This document shows, in pieces, positions 56,007-64,000 of a stretch of 64,000 nucleotides of DNA. Made by a program: the position numbers and the translations under genes. How positions within the stretch are numbered: the stretch's first letter is position 1; each line of letters starts with the position of its first letter. Below the pieces are notes generated by a model, which searched no databases, was not told where the DNA came from, and saw only the letters and a program-made list of their open reading frames with translations. This DNA is from Hordeum vulgare subsp. vulgare (lineage: Eukaryota; Streptophyta; Magnoliopsida; Poales; Poaceae), in NCBI RefSeq assembly GCF_904849725.1, contig NC_058524.1:488071763-488135762 (forward strand). Reading direction: 5' to 3'.

Positions 56007-56513
56007 TGTAGGGGATATCATCTGCGGTGTGACCCGCCCTAGTTGGGCCGGGTCACCAAGTGGGCAAATCATCCTTTGGCGATTTAAGCTTTGGCCCAAT
56101 AGGTCCGGGAGCTGGATGGCGGTTCAAGATCATCGTGGAGAACCAATTATCGGGGAGTATTCCAGTCTTGGAAGGCACGGCGATTTAGAGATAGAAAGAC
56201 TCACGACTTACGTGAGGGCAAGGATTCTTGTAAACCCTAAGGGCTCGACCTATATATAAAGGTGAGTCCCAGGGAAGGAGGGGTAGGTTAGAAATCATCG
56301 AGTGCTAGGTCAGGCGAGTTACGCCCTCCTTGTAATCGAAACACCATCAATACATAACCAAGCAAGACGTAGGCTTTTACCTCCCTACGAGGGGCCGAAC
56401 CTGGGTAAATCTCTGTCTCGCTCCCGGTCAACCCCTTTGAGTCGCCACCAAGGTGTGATGGCTCCAACACTAAGTCCTTTCACGAGGACATCTGCCATGA
56501 CAAAACCACGACA
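56007..56513 (+). repeat. 3' LTR of Tat-2
   Basis: 507 bp, same length as 43475-43981, ends ACCACGACA. About 16 substitutions by hand count, no indels noticed. TATA box at 56251-56260. Confidence 0.95.
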
Positions 56514-57286
56514 TCCTCTCTTCAATCATGGTCCTCCTATCTTCGAGTCGCCTCCATCAACAATTTCAATCTCTCCGCATTTTTCTCCTCCTTCGGGTCC
56601 GAGCGCTTCACGCATGCCTCCTCCCTCTTCGACAAGATGTCCTCATACTTGTCCACCAGCTTGACCGCCGCAACTTCTCGCTTCGCCCTCTCCTACTCCC
56701 ACTTGTTTCCCCGTAAAAATCTTCTAAACTACTTCGGAGGTTTTTGGGTTGTGTCGGTCGGGTCATCGGTTTCTTCCTCGGTTGCTTGGGTGGCGGTCTT
56801 GGCTATGAAAAGGTTCCACTTTGGTTGCTCGTTCAACTTCAAACAACAATGTATTACGGTGAAAGCGTTCTTCTCCAATTTCTTGTACACCAAAGAAGCA
56901 CGAGAAGGCTAGAAAATGAGCAAGAAAACAAAGCATATGCGGTTAGTGAGCAACAAAACTAAGTTTATCCTGCTAGTGATCAAGAAAAGTGAGCATATCC
57001 GGCTAGAGAGCAACAAAATTAAGCATATCCGTCTAGAGAGCAACAAAATGAAGCATATTCGGCTAGTGATCAACTTACCTGTTCGGTTATTTGTGCGCCA
57101 CTAGGCCATCGTGCAATGAGATGCTCCAAGTTCCCGCAATACTTCGACACGGCCTCTTGGATGGTGTACTATCGTTGAGACTTCGATTAACAATTGTGGA
57201 TGACAACGTGGGAGTAGGGGCGAAATGCTTGTGTTCGTGGAACCAAATGTGAGTGTTACTCCAAAATCTTGTGAACTTTTGATCCA
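56514..57286 (-). pseudogene. Middle part of the SANT/NAM-associated pseudogene, with a readable intron
   Basis: Minus strand. From 57286: FTRFWSNTHIWFHEHKHFAP, the second half of the SANT/trihelix domain, then after a frameshift WYTIQEAVSKYCGNLEHL and ARWPSGAQITEQ. A GTAAGT donor follows at 57078 and a TTTTCTAG acceptor at 56909, a 170-bp intron. The next exon reads VYKKLEKNAFTVIHCCLKL and NEQPKWNLF, then ATEEETDDPTDTTQKPP and a charged region AKREVAAVKLVDKYEDILSK. Stops at about 56725 and 56700 and further frameshifts near 56570 disable it. Homology is to the class of plant proteins with an N-terminal SANT domain and NAM-associated C-terminus. Both ends join retrotransposon insertion sites. 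Confidence 0.8.
56915..57070. repeat. 30-bp tandem repeat inside the pseudogene intron, about 5 copies
   Basis: Units 'gagcaacaaaattaagcata' plus 'tccgtctaga' with variation fill nearly the whole intron. Confidence 0.85.
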
Positions 57287-58984
57287 TGTTGGAAATGTGC
57301 CCTCGAGGCAATAATAAAATGGTTATTATTATATTTCCAGTTCATGATAATTGTCTATTATTCATGCTACAAGTGTATTAACCGGAAACCATAATACATG
57401 TGTGAATACATAGATCATAATGTGTCCCTAGTGAGCCTCTAGTTGGCTAGCTCGTTAATCAATGGATGATCATGGTTTCCTGATCATGGACATTGGATGT
57501 CATTGATAACGGGATCACATCATTAGGAGAATGATGTGATGGACAAGACCCAATCCTAAGCATAACACTAGATCGTGTTGTTCGGATGCTAAAGCTTTTC
57601 TAATGTCAAGTATATTTTCCTTAGACCGTGAGATTGTGCAACTCCCGGATACCGTAGGAGTGCTTTGGGTGTATCAAACGTCAAAACGTAACTGGGTGAC
57701 TATAAAGGTGCACTACTGGTATCTTCGAAAGTGTCTGTTGGGTTGGTACGAATCTAGACCGGGATTTTTCACTCCGTGTGAACGGAGAGGTATCCGTGGG
57801 CTCACTCGGTAGAACATCACCATAGTGAGCTCAGTGTGACTAAGGAGTTAGCCACGGGATGATGTGCTACGGAAGGAGTAAAGAGACTTGCCGGTAACGA
57901 GATTGAACAAGGTATGGGGATACCGACGATCAAATCTCGGGCAAAGTATCATACCGATAGACAAAGGGAACTGCATACGGGATTAAGTGAATCCTTGACA
58001 TCGTGGTTCATCCGATGAGATCATCGTGGAACATGTGGGAACCAATATGGATATCCAGACCCCGCTATTGGTTAATGACCGTAGAGTGTCTCGGTCATGT
58101 CTACATGCTTCCCAAACCCATAGGGTCTACACACTTAAGGTTCGATGACGCTAGGGTTACATGGGAATAGTGTACGAGGTCAACGAAGGTTGGTCCGAGT
58201 CCCAGATGAGATTCCGGACGTCATGAGGAGCTCCGGAATGGTCCGAAGGTGAAGATTGATATATAGGATGAGGGGCTTTGGACACCGGAAATGTTTCAGG
58301 CATCACGGGTAACGTACCGGGACCACCGGAAGGGTTCCAGGGGTCCACCAGCCAGAAAGGGTGACATGGGCCAAAAGGTGGAAGGGAACCAGCCCAGAGT
58401 GGGCTAGTGTGCCTCCCACCAAGGCCCAAGGTGCAGGTTGAGAGGGAAGGGGAAACCCTAAAGCAGATGGGCCCAAGGCCCATCTGGGGTGCGCCACAAC
58501 CCCTCCACCCTTCCTGGCCGCCACCGCCAGCCCTAGATGGGGGCTGCCACACCCCTTGGGTGGGAACCCTAAAGGGGTGCCCCTCCCTCTCCCCCTATAT
58601 ATAGTGGAGGGTTTGGCCTTGGGAGAACACACATGAATCGTTTCTCCCTCTCCAGGCAGCCCAGTTCTTCCTCCTCTTCCGCACAGCTTGGAGAAGCTCC
58701 GTCGGAATCCCTCGTAGCTCCACCGCCACCGCATCGTCGCGCTGCCGGAGCTCTCCCTCAACCTCTCCCTCCTCCTTGCTGGATCAAGGTGCGGGAGATG
58801 TCGTCGGGCTGTACGTGTGTTGAACATGGAGGTGCCGTGGTTCGGCACGTAGATCAGAATCACACCGCGATCTGAATCGCTGCGAGTACGACTCCATCGA
58901 CTGCGTTCAAGTAACGCTTCCGCTTAGCGATCTTCAAAGGTATGAAGATGCTCTACCCCATTACTTGTTTCTTGTTTCTCCATA
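57287..58984 (+). repeat. 5' LTR of the Angela-type element, 3' end missing
   Basis: Starts TGTTGGAAATGTGCCC. It matches 61396-63070 until 'gtttctccata' at 58984, where the two diverge. TATA box TATATATA at 58596-58603. It keeps about 38 bp near 58456-58494 that the 3' LTR lacks. Confidence 0.92.
58596..58603 (+). promoter_or_regulatory. TATA box of the Angela-type 5' LTR
   Basis: TATATATA in 'ccccctatatatagtggagg'; repeated in the 3' LTR at 62683-62690. It is the known position for BARE/Angela transcription. Confidence 0.75.
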
Positions 58985-61395
58985 ATACCACATGGGCAAG
59001 ATGACTGAAGACCTCGTTTTCCAATGATATGGAACAAAAAAGTAACTTGTTGGAAGTAATATGTTTTGATGTGTGCAGTCCAGTGAGTGCTGAGGCATGC
59101 AGTGGATATCATTATGTTCTTACTTCACAGAAGATTTGAGTAGATACTTTTACTTGATGAAACACAAGTGTGAATTATTGAAAGGTTCAAGTAATTTCAG
59201 AGTGAAGTTGAAGATCATCATGACAAAGAGGATAATATGTCTGCGATGTGATCGTGGAGGTAAACATATATATCTGAGTTACGAGTTTCGTAAACATTTA
59301 AGACAATGTGAAAATCGTTCCATGTGAAAATTGTTTCACAACTCATGCCGCCTAGAAAACCGTAGTCTGATGGTGTGCCTGTAAGTCATAGTCGTGCCTT
59401 ACTAGATATGGTGCATACTATGATGTCTCTTATCATATTACCACTATCGTTTATGGGTTAGGCATTAGAGACAACCGCATTCACTTTTAAAGAGGGCACC
59501 ACGTAATTCCATTGAGATGACACCGTATGAATTATGGTTTAGAGAAACCTAAACTGTCGTTTCTTAAAAGTTTGGGGCTGCGATGCTTACGTGGAAGAGT
59601 TTCAGTCTGATAATCTCGAACCCAAAGCGGATAAATGCATCTTCATGGGACACCCAAAATAGTTGGGTATGCCTGCTATATCAGATCTAGAAACAAAGTG
59701 TTTGTTTCTAATACAAATCCTTTCTCGAGAAAAAAGTTTCTCTCAAAAGAATTGAGTCGGAGTATGGTGGAAACTTGATGAGGTTATTGAACCATCACTT
59801 CAACTAGCATGTGTAGCAGGGCGCAGTAAGTTGTTCTTGTGGCGCCTACATGAATTGAAGTGGAAGCTAATGATAGTGATCATGAAACTTCAGATCAAGT
59901 TACTACAAACCTCGTAGGTCGACAAGGTCACGTACTGCTGCTACAGAGTGGTACGACAACCCTGTCTTAGAGGTCATGTTGTTGGACAACAATGAACCTA
60001 CGAGTAATAGAGAAGCGATGGTGGGCCCGGATTCCGACAAGTGGTTTTAGGCCATGAAATCCGAGAGGAGGATCCATGTACGAAAACAAAGTGTAGACTT
60101 TGGAAGAACTACTTGATGGTCATAAGACTATTAACTATGGATGGGTCTTTTAAAAGGAAGACAGACGGTGATGGTGAGAAGTCACCATTAAGAAAGCTCG
60201 ACTTGTCGCGAAGATGTTTCCGACAAAGTTCAAGGTGTTGACTACGATGAGACTTTCTCACTCATAGAGATGTTGAAAGTCTGTTGGAATTATGTTAGCA
60301 GTTGTTGCACCATTTATGAAATCTTCCAGATAGGATGTCAAAATATTGTTTCCTCGACGGTTTGCTTGAGGAAAGGTTGTATGTGATACAACCAGAAGAT
60401 TTTGTCGATCCTAAAGAGTGCTGACAAGTATGCAAAGCTCCAGCGATCCCTCTATGGACTGGAGCAAGCATCTTGGAGTTGCAATATGCACTTTGATGAG
60501 ATGATCAAAGTTTTTGGTTTTATACAAAGTTTATGAGAAACTTGTATTTCCAAAGAAGTGAGTGGGAGCAGAGGACTATAGAAATTCCGACGAATATATG
60601 TGGTTGAAATATTGTTGATCGGAAATAATGTAGAATTTCTGCAAAGCATAAAGGGTTGTTTGAAAGGAGTTTTTCAAAGGAAGACCTGGATAAGCTACTT
60701 GAACATTGAGCATCAAGATCTATGGAGATAGATCAAAGTGATTAATGGAACTTTCAACAAAATGCATGCCTTGACATGTTTTTGAAAGTGTTCAAAATAG
60801 ATCGACAAAAGAAGGAGTTCTTGGTCGTGTTGTAAGGTGTGAATTTTGAGTAAGACTCAAAAGCCCGACCACGGCAGAAGAAAGAGAAAGGACGAATGTC
60901 GTCCCCTATGCTTCAACCGTAGGATCTATAAGTATGCTATGTTGTGTACCGCACCTAAAGTGTGCCTTGACATGAGTCAGTCAAGGGGTACAAGGGTGAT
61001 CCAGGAATGGATCACTGAACAGCGGTCAAAGTTATCCTTAGTAACTAATGGACTAAGGAATTTTTCTCGATTATGGAGGTGATTAAAGAGTTCGTCGTAA
61101 AGGGGTTACGTCGATGCAAGCTTTTTCACTAACCGGATGACTCTGAGTAGTAAACCGGATTCGTATAGTGGAGCACTCATGTGGAATAGTTCCAAATGGT
61201 GCATGGTAGCAGTATCTATAGGAAGACATAGAGATTTGTAAAGCACACACAGATATGAAAGGTTCAGACCTGTTGACTAATAAACCTCTCTCACAAGCAA
61301 GACATGATCGAACCCGAGAAATCTATGGGTGTTGGATTCATTGAAATCACATAGTGATGTGAACTAGATTATTGACTCTAGTGCAAGTGGGAGAC
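58985..61395 (+). pseudogene. Angela-type pol remnant: integrase, RT, RNase H fragments
   Basis: Heavily decayed copia pol. Integrase fragments: FTEDLSRYFYLMKHK (59120-59170), RCDRGGKHIYLSYEF and ALETTAFTFKRAP, PYELWF, LSFLKVWGCDAYV (to about 59600), then a polyprotein linker. RT traces: NKVWTLEELL near 60080, GWVFKRKTDGDG (60140-60180), YDETFSLIEML (60243) and SLYGLEQASW (60450). RNase H traces run to about 61370. Dozens of small indels spread the blocks over three frames. The catalytic YxDD region is not recognisable. Gag and protease are missing through the deletion at 58984. 'gtgcaagtgggagac' at 61381-61395 is the polypurine tract. Confidence 0.8.
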
Positions 61396-63126
61396 TGTTG
61401 GAAATGTGCCCTAGAGGCAATAATAAAATGGTTATTATTATATTTCCAGTTCATGATAATTGTCTATTATTCATGCTATAAGTGTATTAACCGGAAACCG
61501 TAATACATGTGTGAATACATAGATCACAATGTGTCCCTAGTGAGCCTCTAGTTGGCTAGCTCGTTAATCAATGGATGATCATGGTTTCCTGATCATGGAC
61601 ATTGGATGTCATTGTTAACGGGATCACATCATTAGGAGAATGATGCGATGGACAAGATCCGATCCTAAGCATAGCACTAGATCGTGTTGTTCGTATGCTA
61701 AAGCTTTTCTAATGTCAAGTATCTTTTCCTTAGACCGTGAAATTGTGCAACTCCCGGATACTGTAGGAGTGCTTTGGGTGTATCAAACGTCACAACGTAA
61801 CTGGGTGACTATAAAGGTGCACTACGGGTATCTCCGAAAGTGTCTACTGGGTTGGTACGAATCGAGAACGGGATTTGTCACTTTGTGTGAATAATAGGTA
61901 TCTCTGGGCCCACTCGGTAGAACATCATTGTAATGAGCTCAGTGTGACTAAGGAGTTAACCACGGGATGATGTGCTACGGAACGAGTAAATAGACTTGCC
62001 GGTAACGATATTGGACAAGGTATGGGGATACCGACGATCGAATCTCGCGCAAAGTATCATATCGATAGACAAAGGGAACTGCATACGGGATTAAGTGAAT
62101 CCTTGACATCATGGTTCATCCGATGAGATCATCGTGGAACATGTGGGAACCAATATGGATATCCAGACCCCGTTGTTGGTTATTGACCGGAGAGTGTCTC
62201 GGTCATGTGTGCATGCTTCCCGAACCCGTAGGGTCTACACAATTAAGGTTCGATGACGCTAGGGTTATATGGGAATAGTGTACGAGGTCACCGAAGGTTG
62301 TTCGGAGTCCCGGATGAGATCTCGGATGTCGCGAGGAGCTCTGGAATGGTCCGGAGGTGAAGACTGATATATAGGATGATGGGTTGTGGACACTGAAAAT
62401 GTTTCGGGCGTCATTGGTAATGTATCGTGACCATCGGAAGGGTTTCGGGGGTCCACCGGGAGTGTCCATCAGCCCCAAAGGGTGACATGGGCTAGAAGGT
62501 GGAAGGGAACCAGCCCAGAGTGGGCTCGTGCGCCTCCCAGCAAGGCCCAAGGCGCTGGTTGAGAGGGAAGGGGGAAGCCACAACCCCTCCTCCCTTCCTG
62601 GCCGCCAGCACCAACCCTAGATGGGGGCTGCCGCCCACCTTGGGGTTGGGAACCCTAAAGGGGCGCCCCCTCCCTCTCCCCCTATATATAGTGGAGGGTT
62701 TGGCCTTTGGAGAACACACAGAAATCGTTTCTTCCCTCTCCACGCAGCCGAGTTCTTCCTCCTCTTCCGCGCAGCTTGGGGAAGCTCCGCCGGAATCCCT
62801 CGTAGCTCCACCGCCACCATGCCGTCGCGCTGCCGGAGCTCTCCCTCAACCTCTCCCTCCTCCTTGCTGGATCAAGGTGCGGGAGACGTCGCCGGGCTGT
62901 ACGTGTGTTGAACACGGAGGTGCCGTGGTTCGGCACGTAGATCGGAATCACACCGCGATCTGAATCGCTGCGAGTACGACTCCATCGACCGTGTTCCAGT
63001 AACGCTTCCGCTTAGCGATCTTCAAAGGTATGAAGATGCTCTACCCCATTACTCGTTGCTCGTTTCTCCATAGATAGACCCTTGTTTGGCATAGGAAATT
63101 CTTTGAAATTATGACATTCCCCAACA
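61396..63126 (+). repeat. 3' LTR of the Angela-type element, complete
   Basis: 1731 bp, TGTTGGAAATG to TTCCCCAACA. TATA box at 62683-62690. Compared with the 5' LTR it has many substitutions and a small deletion near 62570. Confidence 0.93.
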
Positions 63127-63963
63127 CTCCATGCCATGGATCGGATCGAGGCTAGTGGCCAACCATACATCACACAAAAGCTCGTCCTCCCGCATGTTGA
63201 AGCTCTCTCCTCTACCCTTCTTCTCTGGATCACCGGTTGTACCATCCGGATCATCGTCCTTGCTATCACCATCCTCCTCCTTTTCCTTCTCCTCTTGTCG
63301 TTGTCCGACTGTCCAATGTTGTTGTTGTTGTGTGCCCACGCCAGTCTTGGTGTATGATTGTTGTGTGTCCGTCTCGGTGTACGGATGTTGCATCGGGTAG
63401 TTGCCGGACTAGGTGGGATTTTGTGTCTTCCACAAATATGTCCTCACAGCCATATCCTCCTCCCTCGCCCACATCATGGATGACGTCGAGTATCTCACTG
63501 GTCGTCATACGCCAGGTCTCTCGCTCTAGGCATTGCAGGAATAGTGTGTGGGCACCCGCATGCTCCGCGCCCGTCGTCTGAGACTGGACAAGCTGCAACG
63601 AAGAACACTCGGAGAAGAGCGGAGCATGTTTACGTCGACACTGTAAGGCACCTTCCTTGTGGCGGTTCCGAGTTGCTTGGCGGCGTAGTAGCACGGAGGT
63701 TTGTAATGCTCCGGCCAATGTGACGTATGTACTATGGGCATGCCGGTCTTTGCATCGCGGCCTCCATCGAGACGTCCGCTACGTCCAACATCAACACGCC
63801 CACCAACGGCCATCAACTTCTTGAGCTTCTCCGCTTTTGCGACTTTTGCTTTGACACGACGAGTTTGCCGTGTAGCAGAGCCGGTCTTCTAGGCGAGCAC
63901 GATGCTCAGATTCTCCGGCACCTCCACTACCTCCATCTTCGACAAGTTCTCCTTCGGTTCCAT
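63127..63963 (-). pseudogene. N-terminal part of the SANT/NAM-associated pseudogene
   Basis: Minus strand. A likely start is MEPKENLSKMEVVEVPENLS at 63963, with a TAG at about 63890. The frame then continues AKVAKAEKLKKLMAVGGRVD (63816 region). After frameshifts come an acidic, Gln-rich stretch (EEKEKEEDGDSKDDDPDGTT) and the start of the SANT domain, SFNMREDELLCDVWLATSLD, up to the Angela insertion at 63126. The domain resumes at 57286. SANT-type proteins of this class occur as PIF/Harbinger ORF1 products and as host genes; which this was cannot be told here. Whether 63400-63963 belongs to the same gene is less sure. Disabled by stops and frameshifts. Confidence 0.65.
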
Positions 63964-64000
63964 GCATCAGCGGAGGAAGGAAGGAGAGGGTGGTGGAAGG

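Larger units (their letters stand above)
43475..56513 (+). mobile_element. Second Tat-lineage gypsy element 'Tat-2', complete
   Basis: A complete 13.0-kb element in plus orientation: LTRs 43475-43981 and 56007-56513 (507 bp each), tRNA-Lys PBS, gag, pol with two RNase H domains, antisense spliced gene 51511-54975, and PPT at 55994-56006. Flanks read TCCTG and TCCTC, a 5-bp target duplication with one change. About 16 of 507 LTR positions differ by hand count, making it the youngest element here. Distinct from Tat-1 in LTR and coding sequence. Non-autonomous now: stops in pol and an RT active-site change. Confidence 0.95.
57287..63126 (+). mobile_element. Angela/BARE-type copia element, internally deleted
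   Basis: 5840 bp in plus orientation: 5' LTR 57287-58984 (3' end deleted), internal remnant 58985-61395, 3' LTR 61396-63126. Flanks ATCCA and CTCCA suggest a 5-bp target duplication with one change. The deletion removed the LTR end, PBS, gag, protease and the front of integrase. The LTR sequence is the classic Triticeae Angela type. The element sits in the SANT-domain exon of the minus-strand pseudogene. Confidence 0.9.

Noticed and set aside
63400..63816. Separate novel gene right of the Angela element
   Set aside because: More simply the N-terminal portion of the split SANT/NAM-associated pseudogene; competing frames and stops do not support an independent gene.

Overview
This is a plant nuclear window, almost certainly from a Triticeae grass (wheat, barley, Aegilops or a relative). 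The evidence is the repeat content: an Angela/BARE-type copia LTR beginning TGTTGGAAATGTGCCC, Athila-lineage LTRs beginning TGATACG, Tat-lineage gypsy LTRs beginning TGTCGGGGG or TGTTGGGGAT, a SIRE-like copia and a Stowaway MITE. Family names are recognised from memory and were not searched. I see no intact single-copy host gene and no rRNA, tRNA or CRISPR feature.

Layout. (1) 1-1230: an Athila-type LTR fragment (minus) that cuts into the RT of a chromovirus-like gypsy element at 1231-6130 (minus; pol, gag, leader, PBS, 5' LTR). That gypsy sits in the 3' part of a SIRE-like copia element. (2) 6131-36392: the copia element (minus) is split by an Athila-like gypsy element at 8526-31922 (minus, tRNA-Asp PBS), which is itself split by a Tat-lineage gypsy element at 14259-28266 (minus, tRNA-Lys PBS, perfect GATAA target duplication): a three-level nest. 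(3) 36393-43044: an Athila-type LTR piece cut by a probable Helitron terminus, unassigned AT-rich DNA, a possible GC-rich LTR, a TIR element, and a 215-bp Stowaway MITE. (4) 43240-63963: one minus-strand pseudogene of the SANT/trihelix plus NAM-associated C-terminal class (PIF/Harbinger ORF1-like or its host relatives), broken by a second Tat-lineage element at 43475-56513 (plus) and an internally deleted Angela element at 57287-63126 (plus). Target duplications and continuity of the coding frame support both insertions.

The most interesting content is a pair of antisense, multi-exon genes, one in each Tat-lineage element, lying between the end of pol and the 3' LTR and transcribed toward pol. 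Both encode a 'putative gypsy type transposon' (Transposase_28-like) N-terminal domain, a basic/acidic linker, a coiled coil and a conserved C-terminal helical part, with splice signals readable in sequence. They lie in two element families with different LTRs and non-matching coding sequence, so the gene looks like a retained component of this lineage.

The Tat-1 gag-pol is a single reading frame for about 6 kb, interrupted almost only by nonsense codons that mostly fit C-to-T (or G-to-A) change, as expected for methylated, silenced DNA. LTR comparison by eye puts Tat-2 as the youngest (about 3% divergence), then Tat-1 (about 5%) and the Athila-like element (about 6%), in agreement with the nesting order. 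These are hand counts.
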